Positions 36,501 through 45,041 are shown, numbered from the stretch's first letter. The stretch is 64,000 nucleotides of DNA from Lysobacterales bacterium (GCA_013001885.1 JABDLD010000075.1:1-64000), one strand, 5' to 3'. The notes: a model not told the origin generated them from the letters alone. Program-made: numbers and translations.

Positions 36501-38065
36501 TTTCTCCGCCGCCTCACCATGACATCTATTCCATCGAAGATCTCTCCCAGTTGATTTTCGATCTGAAAATGGTCAATCCCAGGGCCCTGGTCTCAGTCAA
36601 GCTGGTGGCCGGCTCCGGGGTTGGGACCATCGCCGTGGGCGTGGCCAAGGCTTATGCAGATCTCATCACGATTGCCGGGTTCGACGGCGGCACCGGCGCA
36701 AGCCCGCTGAGCTCAGTGAAGTATGCCGGCCTGCCCTGGGAGCTGGGGCTGGCTGAGACCCACCAGGCGCTGGTTGAAAACGGCCTGCGCCACAAGATTC
36801 GCCTGCAGGTCGACGGCGGTTTGAAAACGGGCCTCGATGTAGTCAAGGCCGGTATCTTGGGAGCCGAGAGCTTTGGGTTTGGCACCGGCCCGATGGTCGC
36901 GCTGGGCTGCAAATACCTTCGTATCTGCCACCTGAACAACTGCGCCACCGGTATTGCAACGCAGAATGAAAAGCTGCGTGAACAGCATTTCCACGGGCTG
37001 CCCGAACGCGTGATGAAGTACTTCGAATTTCTTGCTCGTGATGTGCGGGAAATACTGGCCAGTCTCGGGCTGCGCAATTTTGCCGAGGTCATCGGACGCA
37101 GCGACCTGCTGGAACAGCTGCCGGGCACAACGGATAAGCACAGGACGCTGAAACTCGATGCCATTCTTGCCTCGGCCGGGACACGCAGCCATCAGAAGCC
37201 TTACTGCACTGAAGCGAGAAACCCGCCTTTCGACGCCGGTCTGCTCAACCAGGAGATTCTGGAGGCGGCTCGGGAATCCCTTGTGAGCAAGGAAAAATGG
37301 GCCGGTCAATTCGGAATCCACAATTACGACCGCTCGGTCGGGGCCAGCCTTGCCGGTGAACTGGCGCGCCGCCATGGGCGCGAAGGCCTCCCCGATGACA
37401 GCCTGAAAATCAAATTGACCGGGACAGCCGGCCAGAGCCTTGGCTGCTGGAATACGCCGGGCATCACGATTCAACTCGAAGGTGATGCCAACGACTACGT
37501 CGGCAAAGGTATGTCTGGCGGGAAAATCGTCTTGACCACCGCCGATGTCGACCGGGCAAGGGCTCGCCGAAACGTAATTTGCGGAAATGCCTGCCTGTAC
37601 GGCGCAACGGGCGGCGAACTTTATGCCAACGGCCAGGCGGGGGAACGCTTCGCCGTGCGCAACTCGGGTGCGCGCGCCGTCATCGAAGGCGCCGGCCACC
37701 ACGCCTGCGAATATATGACCGGCGGCACGGTAGTGATCATGGGGTCATTCGGCCCGAACCTGGCGGCTGGAATGACCGGCGGCGAACTGTTCCTGCTCGA
37801 CCCCAACCGCCAGGTCGAACGAAACCTCAATCCGGAGTTCGTCAAAGCCACCGCGCTGGAGGAACAGAGATTCGATGCTCCGCGCAGACGATTGAAAGGC
37901 ATGATTTCCACTCACGTGGCACTGACCGGGAGCGAGTGGGGGCGTAAGGTGCTCGATTCCTGGGATTTGATGCTACCTCACTGGGTGTACATCGTTCCCA
38001 AGAAAATGTTGGCGAGTAACGAAATCTCGCAACAGGATGTACCGCTCAGGCTGGTGAAGGCCTAG
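33575..38065 (+). CDS. gltB: Glutamate synthase (NADPH) large subunit
   Basis: 1496 residues, full length. The start is a TTG at 33575 with GGGAGA upstream. After an 18-residue propeptide comes the class-II amidotransferase domain whose nucleophile is Cys19 (DGCGFALLAHMDG). The FMN and synthase domain lies about 880-1260 (ITIAGFDGGTGASPLSS) with the 3Fe-4S motif CKYLRICHLNNC near 1111, and the GXGXG helix domain near 1290-1460. It transfers glutamine amide N to 2-oxoglutarate. gltD follows by 11 bases. Confidence 0.97.
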   Translation: MTRKIAKLHDPVRDFKDGCGFALLAHMDGEKSHWLVQTTLESLARLTHRGAVAADGKSGDGCGIMLQFPEPFLRDIAEECKFKLSERFASGLVFFSPEKELIERGQKILTRHLGQFALDIAGWRKVPTCPEVVGEQALESMPAIYQVFVNAPAGWRPHDIERQLYAARRLAYEEERELPEPDPLYYVVTLSNLTMVYKGLVQAEHLADFYPDLRDERMTSSIGICHQRFSTNTLPRWNYAQPFRYLAHNGEINSVNANRDWANARAGILHSPLLPSLESLSHLVNHEGSDSSSMDNLLEVFLGGGMDMFRAMRLLLPPAIRDDMDSELKAFLEFNSMHQEPWDGPAGVVSTNGSIACCNLDRNGLRPARYSITHDGVFTVASETGVWDCPPERIKRRGRLGPGEMIAVDTKSGKFWKNNAIDDSLKATHSYREWMTENVVRVWNNDDQERKAANKFMRESAGQLPIHQKMFGLGAEEIETIISPMALESQEPVGSMGDDTPVAVLSERNRSIYDYFRQSFAQVTNPPIDPLRESAVMSLETCIGREHNVFHETASHAYRVLLPWPVLNYVKYQTLLGLDQRYYRNVRFSLNYDPDQAGLGDSLKALAASSVQAVQGGATILVLSDRDISRDRLPIPAPLAVGAVHQALLRASERPNANIIIETGSARDPHQYAVLLGMGATAIYPYLAFQSINQQQESGALEGDPIQLRKNYRRGIRKGLLKILSKMGICTMASYRGSQLFEAVGLAPEVIELCCPKVASKIHGAGFAELENDARKAAGRAWADQVRPTRDGIYRYMHGGEQHAYNPDVVMLLQQAVASGQWSDYRRFADQVNLRPILAIRDLLSLRASAEPLPLSKVEMEEHLYPRFDTAAMSIGALSPEAHESLAIAMNRLGGRSNSGEGGEDPVRFSSDKNSGIKQVASGRFGVSAHYLVNADVLQIKVAQGAKPGEGGQLPGHKVTVEIAALRCSTPGVTLISPPPHHDIYSIEDLSQLIFDLKMVNPRALVSVKLVAGSGVGTIAVGVAKAYADLITIAGFDGGTGASPLSSVKYAGLPWELGLAETHQALVENGLRHKIRLQVDGGLKTGLDVVKAGILGAESFGFGTGPMVALGCKYLRICHLNNCATGIATQNEKLREQHFHGLPERVMKYFEFLARDVREILASLGLRNFAEVIGRSDLLEQLPGTTDKHRTLKLDAILASAGTRSHQKPYCTEARNPPFDAGLLNQEILEAARESLVSKEKWAGQFGIHNYDRSVGASLAGELARRHGREGLPDDSLKIKLTGTAGQSLGCWNTPGITIQLEGDANDYVGKGMSGGKIVLTTADVDRARARRNVICGNACLYGATGGELYANGQAGERFAVRNSGARAVIEGAGHHACEYMTGGTVVIMGSFGPNLAAGMTGGELFLLDPNRQVERNLNPEFVKATALEEQRFDAPRRRLKGMISTHVALTGSEWGRKVLDSWDLMLPHWVYIVPKKMLASNEISQQDVPLRLVKA

Positions 38066-38076
38066 GAGACGCCGCC

Positions 38077-39510
38077 ATGACGCACAAGATCGATCATTTT
38101 GCTTTCCTGGACCGCTCCCGCGAGGATCCGGACGTATACCCGCTGAAAGTCCGTAAAACCGAATTCCGGGAAATATACAAGCCATACGATCCGGACGAAG
38201 CCGCTAGTCAGGCAGAACGGTGTCTCGATTGCGGAAACCCTTATTGCGAGTGGAAGTGCCCGGTTCATAACTACATTCCCAACTGGCTCAAGCTGGCGGG
38301 TGAGGGCCGTATCATGGAGGCGGCCGATTTGTGCCATGAAACCAACAGCCTGCCGGAAGTGTGCGGCCGTATTTGTCCACAGGACCGCCTGTGCGAGCAG
38401 GCCTGCACCCTGGCGACCGGCTTTGGCGCTGTCACGATAGGTGCGATTGAGCGTTATATCGTCGACGAAGCGTTAAAACAGGGCTGGCGCCCCGACCTCT
38501 CCCACGTCCAGACCAAGCCATGGAGCGTCGGCATTGTTGGCGCCGGGCCGGCCGGCCTGGCCTGCGCGGATATCCTGACGCGCAACGGTATAAGCGTCAC
38601 CGTGTATGACCGCTATCCTGAAATCGGCGGATTGCTCAGTTTTGGTATTCCGGACTTCAAGCTGGAATTGCAGGTCATGCGCCGTCGGCGTGAAGTGCTG
38701 GAAGATGCCGGCGTGCATTTCAGGCTGAATTGCGATATCGGACGCGACATCCAGGCCAGCGAACTGGAAAACATGCACGATGCCCTGTTTTTTGGCCTCG
38801 GCACCTACAAGCCGGTAGAGGCGAGCCTGCCGGGGATGGATGAAGGCGGCATCGTACCGGCCCTGCAGTACCTGATCGGCCAAACGGCCCACCTGTACGG
38901 TCTTGACCTGCCGGGTTATGAGCATATCGACTTGGCCGGAGAACACGTACTGGTGCTGGGCGGCGGCGATACCGCCATGGATTGCGTTCGCACGGCCATC
39001 CGCCAGGGTGCCGCAACGGTTCACTGTGTATACCGGCGCGACCGCGAGAACATGCCGGGTTCGCAGCGAGAGGTCGGGCACGCCATGAAAGAAGGCGTCC
39101 GCTTTGAATTCAACGCACAACCGCAGCGGCTGATTCACGAGAAAAACAGGTTATCCGGTGTCGAAATCGTCAAGACACGCCTGGTTTCATCGGAGCAGGG
39201 ACGTGCCGTTCCCGAAATAATCGAGGGCAGCGAGGAAGTGATTCCCGCAACGGCCGTTATTTTCGCTTTTGGTTACCGGCCCAGCCCACCCGCCTGGCTC
39301 GAGGCACTCGGCGTGAACACCGCGGAAAACGGGCTGGTCGCCACAGATGAGCGCCTTCCCGGACAGACCAGCAACCCAGCCATTTTTTCAGCGGGCGACA
39401 TGGTCAGAGGCTCTGATCTCGTGGTCACCGCCATTGCCGACGCCCGAGAGGCTGCCCAGTCAATAATCCTGCACCTGGAAAGCGTCCAACCGCAATTAAA
39501 GCGAGCCTGA
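38077..39510 (+). CDS. gltD: Glutamate synthase small subunit
   Basis: 477 residues. N-terminal 4Fe-4S region with CLDCGNPYCEWKCPVHNYIP and CGRICPQDRLCEQAC, then FAD motif VGIVGAGPAGLACADIL near 150 and NADPH motif HVLVLGGGDTAMDCVRTAIR near 290. It passes electrons from NADPH to GltB. A strong promoter for the next gene begins right after its stop. Confidence 0.96.
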   Translation: MTHKIDHFAFLDRSREDPDVYPLKVRKTEFREIYKPYDPDEAASQAERCLDCGNPYCEWKCPVHNYIPNWLKLAGEGRIMEAADLCHETNSLPEVCGRICPQDRLCEQACTLATGFGAVTIGAIERYIVDEALKQGWRPDLSHVQTKPWSVGIVGAGPAGLACADILTRNGISVTVYDRYPEIGGLLSFGIPDFKLELQVMRRRREVLEDAGVHFRLNCDIGRDIQASELENMHDALFFGLGTYKPVEASLPGMDEGGIVPALQYLIGQTAHLYGLDLPGYEHIDLAGEHVLVLGGGDTAMDCVRTAIRQGAATVHCVYRRDRENMPGSQREVGHAMKEGVRFEFNAQPQRLIHEKNRLSGVEIVKTRLVSSEQGRAVPEIIEGSEEVIPATAVIFAFGYRPSPPAWLEALGVNTAENGLVATDERLPGQTSNPAIFSAGDMVRGSDLVVTAIADAREAAQSIILHLESVQPQLKRA

Positions 39511-39539
39511 TTGATTCCTGTTTCCATTAGTACTATAAT
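39511..39539 (+). promoter_or_regulatory. Near-consensus sigma-70 promoter of the MarR gene
   Basis: TTGATT (39511-39516), 17 bases, then a perfect TATAAT (39534-39539). The predicted start is about 7 bases downstream, giving a leader of roughly 35 bases to the ATG at 39583. Confidence 0.65.
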
Positions 39540-39550
39540 TAGGTACTGAT
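39526..39550. promoter_or_regulatory. Inverted repeat over the -10 box, likely MarR operator
   Basis: ATTAGTAC and GTACTGAT (one mismatch) flank nine bases that contain the -10 element. A dimeric repressor bound here would block RNA polymerase, so autoregulation by the MarR protein encoded just downstream is likely. Confidence 0.55.
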
Positions 39551-39582
39551 AAGAACATATTGATTCACACAGGATGCATGAT

Positions 39583-40035
39583 ATGGCTAAATTAACCGCA
39601 ACAAACGCTTCCGAGCAACCTTTTATCCCGCTGATGCAGGAGCTGGCAGGCGCCTTCCAGGCTTTTTCACTTTACGATGCTGAAGGATTGAGAAAATCAG
39701 GCTCGTCCCTGACACCTTCCCAGGCCCGGGTAATTTTCACGCTGGGCGGCACCGATGGCATGACCTGCAAGGATATCGGTGATCTCACGCTGATTACGAA
39801 AGGCACGCTCACCGGCGTGGTAGACCGGCTGGAGGAAAAAGGCCTGGTCGAGCGCTGGTCAGTAGAGGGCGATGGCCGCAAGACCATCGTCGCGCTTACC
39901 CGCCGGGGTGTCCGCGTCTATCAGAAGGAGTTCCCGCGGCACATCGAGTTCCTGAAGGAAAAATTCGACAGACTCGGCGCAGGTGACCGTAAAAAGGCGG
40001 TTGAATTGCTGCAAAAGATTAAAGGTCTGTTTTGA
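39583..40035 (+). CDS. MarR-family transcriptional regulator
   Basis: 150 residues from the ATG at 39583; AGGA sits eight bases upstream and overlaps the alternative ATG at 39574, so the later start is preferred. Winged helix: MTCKDIGDLTLITKGTLTGV as recognition region, then VDRLEEKGLVER and GDGRKTIVALTRRG as the wing. C-terminal helices dimerise. Ligand unknown. It has its own promoter with an overlapping inverted repeat and is followed by two hairpins before ppk2. Confidence 0.88.
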   Translation: MAKLTATNASEQPFIPLMQELAGAFQAFSLYDAEGLRKSGSSLTPSQARVIFTLGGTDGMTCKDIGDLTLITKGTLTGVVDRLEEKGLVERWSVEGDGRKTIVALTRRGVRVYQKEFPRHIEFLKEKFDRLGAGDRKKAVELLQKIKGLF

Positions 40036-40045
40036 AAGACGCACC

Positions 40046-40077
40046 GTTTCCATGATTTCGTTCAGGATCATGGAAAC
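40046..40077. repeat. Perfect 11-bp inverted repeat after the MarR gene
   Basis: GTTTCCATGAT (40046-40056) pairs perfectly with 40067-40077 around a ten-base loop. No U-run follows. Ten bases of the 3' arm region (ATGGAAACCA) recur in the loop of the next hairpin. Confidence 0.6.
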
Positions 40078-40121
40078 CACAAACCTGCAATTTTGATCTG
40101 AAATTCAGTAATATGCCTTTA

Positions 40122-40157
40122 AGGGCGCTGATGGAAACCAGCGCCCTGGGGTATTTT
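40122..40157 (+). terminator. Intrinsic terminator or attenuator before ppk2
   Basis: AGGGCGCTG (40122-40130) pairs with CAGCGCCCT (40139-40147) around an eight-base loop, followed by a T-rich stretch (GTATTTTTAT). It is only about 24 bases before the ppk2 start, so it may end marR transcription or act as an attenuator in a ppk2 leader. Confidence 0.65.
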
Positions 40158-40180
40158 TATCTTATTTGCGGGAATTGTTT

Positions 40181-41167
40181 ATGGGTTCAGACTTGAAGAT
40201 AGTTGACTCGAAAGATCCGGCAGGTTCTGCTGATGCGGAGGGAAAAGAAGCGCCCACATCGGCAGCTGAACGGCATGAGCAGGATCATGCAATGGGCGGA
40301 ACCTATCATTCCGATCTGATTTCCCAGCTGCGGCAGGATCCCCAGGCCATCAGCGCATTGTTCAAGGAAGGCAAGTACCCCTATACGGACCGGATTCCGC
40401 GCAACACGTACGAAACAGACAAAGCGGCCCTTCAAATTGAGCTGCTGAAAGTCCAGAATTGGGTGAAGATTACCGGCCAGAAAATCGTGGTTATTTTTGA
40501 GGGACGCGACGCGGCCGGCAAGGGCGGCACGATAAAACGTTTCATGGAACACCTCAATCCACGCGCCGCCAAGGTTATTGCCCTTGAAAAGCCAACGGAA
40601 CATGAGCGGGGGCAGTGGTATTTCCAGCGCTACGTGGTGCACTTGCCCACCGAGGGTGAAATTCTGTTCCTGGACCGGTCCTGGTACAACCGGGCGGGCG
40701 TGGAGCGGGTGATGGGATTTTGCGACTCCGCTGACTACCTTGAGTTCATGCGCCAGTGTCCGGAGTTTGAACGCATGCTGGTCAATTCCGGAATTCGGCT
40801 GTTCAAGTACTACTTTTCGGTGACCCGGAAAGAGCAACGCAAACGTTTTGCTTCACGCATGGAAGACCCGTTGAAACAATGGAAACTCAGCCCGGTGGAC
40901 AAAGCGTCAGTGGGTCTCTGGCACGAATACACCCGGGCCAAGGAGGCGATGTTCTTTTATACCGACACAGCATCCTGTCCGTGGAGCATCATCAAGTCTG
41001 ATGACAAGAAGCGGGCGCGGCTCAACTGCATGCAACATTTCCTGAGCCGGCTGGATTACCCGGACAAGGACCTCGGCGTGGTGACCGGGCCTGACCCGTT
41101 GATTGTGGGCTCGCCTTCCCAGGTGATCCGCAAGGATGTTCATCTCGACGCTTGGCCGCACGAATAG
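40181..41167 (+). CDS. ppk2: Polyphosphate kinase 2 (PPK2)
   Basis: 328 residues from the ATG at 40181 (GGGAA upstream); an in-frame TTG at 40166 is less likely. Walker A FEGRDAAGKGGTIKRFMEH near 110, Walker B EILFLDRSWYNRAGVERVMG, and lid SRKEQ-like VTRKEQRKRFASR. It belongs to the single-domain PPK2 class that phosphorylates nucleoside diphosphates with polyphosphate. The N-terminal about 45 residues are charged and disordered. Expression may be limited by the hairpin just upstream. Confidence 0.93.
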   Translation: MGSDLKIVDSKDPAGSADAEGKEAPTSAAERHEQDHAMGGTYHSDLISQLRQDPQAISALFKEGKYPYTDRIPRNTYETDKAALQIELLKVQNWVKITGQKIVVIFEGRDAAGKGGTIKRFMEHLNPRAAKVIALEKPTEHERGQWYFQRYVVHLPTEGEILFLDRSWYNRAGVERVMGFCDSADYLEFMRQCPEFERMLVNSGIRLFKYYFSVTRKEQRKRFASRMEDPLKQWKLSPVDKASVGLWHEYTRAKEAMFFYTDTASCPWSIIKSDDKKRARLNCMQHFLSRLDYPDKDLGVVTGPDPLIVGSPSQVIRKDVHLDAWPHE

Positions 41168-41197
41168 GACTCCGGCTGCTTGCAGGCTGAGCCGCTT

Positions 41198-41587
41198 TCA
41201 AACCAGGATGTCCTTCAGCACCTCGCGGGCTCTTTCGTGGTCTACGGTTTCCAGCGCCACGATTCCGGCCTTTTCATCTTTGTTCACGATGTGCATGCCC
41301 CGAACGTTGACGTTTTCTTCAGCCAAGCGCCGTGACAATTCCGCCAGTGCCCCCGGGCGCTTCTCCAGGCGCACCAGCAGATGTTCGCTGGCGATAACGC
41401 GGTAACCGGCGTCACTCAAAAGCCTGAAGGCGTCCTTGTAGCGGTCAATGGTGAGACTAAGCACGGCGGTATTGCCCACCGTCAGGCCCGCAAAATCACT
41501 CACCGCAATGCCTTCCCGGCCCAACAGAGCCGTAACCTCAGCCAACAGCCCCGGATGGTCCTCCTGCACGATATTCAGGGCTTTCAT
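41198..41587 (-). CDS. Tandem ACT-domain protein
   Basis: 129 residues from the ATG at 41587 with GGAGG about ten bases upstream; the longer ORF to 41701 is inside the decarboxylase gene. Two ACT domains: MKALNIVQEDHPGLLAEVTA (1-65) and LLVRLEKRPGALAELSRRLA (about 68-129). ACT pairs bind small ligands, often amino acids. The ATGA overlap with the upstream PLP decarboxylase suggests it regulates that enzyme or senses its substrate. Confidence 0.8.
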   Translation of the reverse strand: MKALNIVQEDHPGLLAEVTALLGREGIAVSDFAGLTVGNTAVLSLTIDRYKDAFRLLSDAGYRVIASEHLLVRLEKRPGALAELSRRLAEENVNVRGMHIVNKDEKAGIVALETVDHERAREVLKDILV

Positions 41588-42708
41588 TGCTGCACACCTC
41601 CCGCCGACTGGATGTCCGTAATCAATTCGTCGATTTGTTCCTGTCGCACATGCGGCATGCAGATCAGGTGGCTGAAACCGCCGGCGCTGGCCAGTTGCCA
41701 TTTTTCTCGCACCGGTTCGGGCGGTGATGGAAACACCACGGTCAGGGCCTGCGGGTTTCGCCAGGCGCCGATGCCCGCCTGCTTGAACCGCTCAACGGCG
41801 TAGGCCGCCGTGCGCAAAGAACGCTGGGCCCGTTCACGCATGCCTTCGAGCCCGAGCGAACGGATGGCATACCAGAGGATCAGCGGCGTCAGGCCATTGC
41901 GTGACCCGCTGATGGTCGTATCGACACTTCCAATGTAGGCCACCGAATGACCGATGCGTTCCACGTGCGAGCGCCGCGCCAGGGCGATGCCGCAGGGCAC
42001 GGGCGAACCGAGAAACTTGTGGCCGGAAATCGCGATGCTGTCTGCGCCGTCTTTAAAGTCCCAGGCCGGCGGCGGGTCGAGAAAAGCGGCATAACCGCCG
42101 CAAAGCGCCGCGTCACAATGGATGTAGCGGCTCTCGATGGCCAGATCATCGAGGATCGACCGGATAACGCCGATATCGTCACGAGCCTCCTTCATGGTCG
42201 TGCCCACATTGGCGAAAATAACCGGCGGCGCGTCGCGCCGTATACGCAGAGTCTCGCGCAGGTCATCGTAATCCAGCTCACCATTCGGTTGCGAACGGAT
42301 CATGATATGGCGCATGTTCAAAAAGTGGAGGTTCTTGCCGACACTGTAGTGGCTGTCCTGTGAAAAATACACGATGCCCTCGGGCAATAACTCCCGTGCA
42401 AGATACAGACCGTACAGGTTTCCTTCCGTGCTGCCGTTGGTAACGTATCCCCACCACTGACCTTCCGGCGCACGGGCCAGTTGTGCATAAAAAGACACGA
42501 CCTCTCGCTCAAACTCATGGGAATTGAGGAGGTATGTCATCGGCATAAAGGGATCGCCGGCATTGTTCAGGCTGAAAGAAAGGAACGGCACCAGCGCGCT
42601 GTAATCAAAATCAAATGCCACCGGATAGCCGATCTCCCTGGCGGCCACCTGATCGAGCCGCTCGAGGAACCGGTCCAACTGCATCTGGTCGGTGCGGGGT
42701 AATGCCAT
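41584..42708 (-). CDS. PLP-dependent amino-acid decarboxylase, histidine-decarboxylase-like
   Basis: 374 residues, group-II decarboxylase fold. Motifs: VTNGSTEGNLYGLYLARELL, DSHYSVGKNLHFL, VIFANVGTTMKEARDD, HCDAALCGGYAAFLD and the PLP-lysine SISGHK-type AISGHKFLGSPVPCG. The sequence is closest in pattern to PLP histidine decarboxylases (as in Morganella), giving histamine and CO2; another substrate is possible. It is translationally coupled to a tandem ACT protein, which is not the usual arrangement. Confidence 0.82.
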   Translation of the reverse strand: MALPRTDQMQLDRFLERLDQVAAREIGYPVAFDFDYSALVPFLSFSLNNAGDPFMPMTYLLNSHEFEREVVSFYAQLARAPEGQWWGYVTNGSTEGNLYGLYLARELLPEGIVYFSQDSHYSVGKNLHFLNMRHIMIRSQPNGELDYDDLRETLRIRRDAPPVIFANVGTTMKEARDDIGVIRSILDDLAIESRYIHCDAALCGGYAAFLDPPPAWDFKDGADSIAISGHKFLGSPVPCGIALARRSHVERIGHSVAYIGSVDTTISGSRNGLTPLILWYAIRSLGLEGMRERAQRSLRTAAYAVERFKQAGIGAWRNPQALTVVFPSPPEPVREKWQLASAGGFSHLICMPHVRQEQIDELITDIQSAGGVQQ

Positions 42709-42775
42709 CCCTATAATTTAACGTGTTTTATGATCTATCATGTAGGCCACAGGTCAACTACCGCGAAGGCAATCA

Positions 42776-43282
42776 ATGGACTGGTCTATTCTCTGGTGGG
42801 TTCTAGCCGTGCTGATCATCATCGCCGGGCTGGCCGGAACCGTGGTTCCGGCTTTACCCGGTGTTCCGCTCGTTTTCCTGGGCCTGTTCGTGGGCGCCTG
42901 GATTGGCAGCTTCGAGACCATCGGCTGGACCACGCTGGGCATACTTGCCGTGCTGGCAATCATTGCCTGGGTGGTTGACTTTCTGGCGGGCGCCGCAGGC
43001 GCCAGGTATCTCGGCGCCAGTTCCCGCGCGTTCTGGGGCGCAACCATAGGAGCCGTGGCCGGAATCTTCTTCGGGGTGGTCGGCATGCTGCTGGGGCCTT
43101 TCGTTGGGGCGGTCCTGGGTGAGCTGAGCGGGGGAAACGACATGGTCAGTTCCGGCCGCGCCGGCGTCGGAGCATGGATCGGGATGATCCTGGCCACGGC
43201 CGTCAAGCTGGCCATCGCGTTCCTGATGGTCGGCATTTTTATTTTCCAGCTGGGTTTCGGTCACATGGGCGTTACGGCCTGA
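42776..43282 (+). CDS. DUF456 membrane protein
   Basis: 168 residues, four to five helices with many Gly residues. Begins WSILWWVLAVLIIIAGLAGT and has VVPALPGVPLVFLGLFVGAW, LGASSRAFWGATIGAVAGIF and GPFVGAVLGEL, typical of DUF456. Function unknown; Gly-zipper helices suggest oligomers. It is flanked by the divergent decarboxylase and a convergent TPP enzyme. Confidence 0.88.
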   Translation: MDWSILWWVLAVLIIIAGLAGTVVPALPGVPLVFLGLFVGAWIGSFETIGWTTLGILAVLAIIAWVVDFLAGAAGARYLGASSRAFWGATIGAVAGIFFGVVGMLLGPFVGAVLGELSGGNDMVSSGRAGVGAWIGMILATAVKLAIAFLMVGIFIFQLGFGHMGVTA

Positions 43283-43298
43283 CCGGACCGCCAGCCGC

Positions 43299-45032
43299 TC
43301 AGGGCTTCCTCACTTTGCGCCACAGTGCGCGGCCCACAATACGTAGCTTGTTGCGCGTGTCGAAGCGTTTGAGGTTGGTTTTTACAGCGCCCTTGGTGAA
43401 CTGGGTTTGTTTTGAATAGTCTATGCGTACGTTGACCAGTACGGGCCGGTTTTCGGCCAGCAGGCCGATGACCCGGTCAATTCCGGCTTCGATCTGATCA
43501 TCATTGTCGATCGAGACGAACTCGCAGCCGGTCGCGGTCGCCATCATGCGGTAATCCAGCCTCGCCACATCGGTACAGGTCTTGCGCTGATAAGGCAGTT
43601 CCTGGGCCTGGGCAATCTGTGCGAGCTCTCCGTCATTGAACACGAACCAGGCGATACCCAGTTCATTCTTGACCGCCGTCAAAGTCTCCAGCCCGGTCAT
43701 CAGGAAACCGCCATCGCCCACGATCCCGATCACCTGGCGTTCCGGCTGCGCCAGCTTGGCCCCGATACAGCCCGGCACGCAATAACCCATGCAATTGAAA
43801 TCCGTGGGCGACAGGTAGTTGCCACCACCGTAAATCGGCATCAGCTCTGCGGTCAGAAAAGTGTGGTTGCCGTCATCCGCAACTATGATGGCGTCGCGCT
43901 GTAACCGGGCGCGCAATGCGACGAAAAACCGGCCCGGGTTGACCCGCTCACCCGAATCGTGCGCCAGCCACTCCGCAATCCACGCCGCCTTGTCCGCGGC
44001 GATCGCATCCTGCATTGCCTCAAACGGGCGTGGTGCCCCGACACTCTGTAACACCCGTGCCAGGGCCGGTACCGCGTCTCTGGCGTCCGCGTGGATGGGC
44101 ACGGCTGCAGGATAGTTTCTACCGAGCGCGTCGGGATTAATGTCGATATGGACCAGCTGTTCGGGCGGGACCGCGCCATAACTGCCGGTGCATATTTCCG
44201 CAAAGCGGGTTCCCACAGCGAGCATGGCATCGCAGTCTTTGAACGCGTTGCGGGCTGCCGGCACCGCGGCGGGGCCGAAACCCATACCGGTATGCAAGGG
44301 ATGATCCGCCGGAAACGCCGCCAGCCCCTGCAGGGTGGTAGCGACCGGCGCACCGAGCTGTTCCGCTATCTGGCGGATTTCCTCAGCAACATGGCGGGCG
44401 CCCCAGCCGACGAAAATTGCGGGACGTTCTGCGCCAGACAACAGCTCTGCGGCGGCTTGTATGGCCTCTTCATCCAGCGCTGGACGCATATTCTGTGGAT
44501 CGAATGAAGGAACATGATCAACCGCCCCGCTCAATAGCTGCAGATTGGCCGGAAGTTCGATATAGACAGGCCCCGGTTCTCCCTCGACGGCTTTGCGGTA
44601 CGCCCGATAAACCGTGTCAACGGCCTCGTCATAACTTTCTATCCGGTAGGTGCCCTTGGTCAGCGGCCGCATCAAGGCCTGCTGGTCCAGTTCATGCAGC
44701 TGGAAACCCTGCTGCATATCGTTTCTGACGCCGCCGGAGATTACCAGCATCGGCACGCCGTCGAGGTAGGCTTCGCCGATTCCGCTCATCGCGTGAGTCA
44801 GGCCGGCAGCCGGCACGACGACCAGCACACCGATACTGCCAGAAACCCGGCTGACGGCATCGGCCATGAACGCCGCACCGCCCTCGTGCGTGACCAGCAA
44901 AGGCTGGATGCTTTCGGATGCCGTCAGTTCATCATAAAGCTCGATGTTGTGAACACCGGGAATCCCAAACGTGTAGCGGACGCCGATCTGTTCCAGCGCG
45001 TGCCGCACCAACCATGCTGCTGTTTTTCTCAT
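43299..45032 (-). CDS. Thiamine-diphosphate-dependent enzyme, acetolactate-synthase-like large subunit
   Basis: 577 residues with three TPP-enzyme domains. The PYR domain has FGIPGVHNIELYDEL and the catalytic Glu in THEGGAAFMADAVSR; the central domain is at about 190-330; the PP domain has VGDGGFLMTGLETLTAVKNE as the TPP/Mg motif. It resembles acetolactate synthase and related decarboxylases or carboligases; no small regulatory subunit is nearby, so a catabolic 2-oxoacid role is more likely than valine synthesis. It lies ten bases from the MgtE gene upstream. Confidence 0.85.
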   Translation of the reverse strand: MRKTAAWLVRHALEQIGVRYTFGIPGVHNIELYDELTASESIQPLLVTHEGGAAFMADAVSRVSGSIGVLVVVPAAGLTHAMSGIGEAYLDGVPMLVISGGVRNDMQQGFQLHELDQQALMRPLTKGTYRIESYDEAVDTVYRAYRKAVEGEPGPVYIELPANLQLLSGAVDHVPSFDPQNMRPALDEEAIQAAAELLSGAERPAIFVGWGARHVAEEIRQIAEQLGAPVATTLQGLAAFPADHPLHTGMGFGPAAVPAARNAFKDCDAMLAVGTRFAEICTGSYGAVPPEQLVHIDINPDALGRNYPAAVPIHADARDAVPALARVLQSVGAPRPFEAMQDAIAADKAAWIAEWLAHDSGERVNPGRFFVALRARLQRDAIIVADDGNHTFLTAELMPIYGGGNYLSPTDFNCMGYCVPGCIGAKLAQPERQVIGIVGDGGFLMTGLETLTAVKNELGIAWFVFNDGELAQIAQAQELPYQRKTCTDVARLDYRMMATATGCEFVSIDNDDQIEAGIDRVIGLLAENRPVLVNVRIDYSKQTQFTKGAVKTNLKRFDTRNKLRIVGRALWRKVRKP

Positions 45033-45041
45033 CGGCCGTCC

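Noticed and set aside
36713-37702. 329-residue ORF antisense to gltB
   Set aside because: Lies within conserved gltB sequence and shows no domain.
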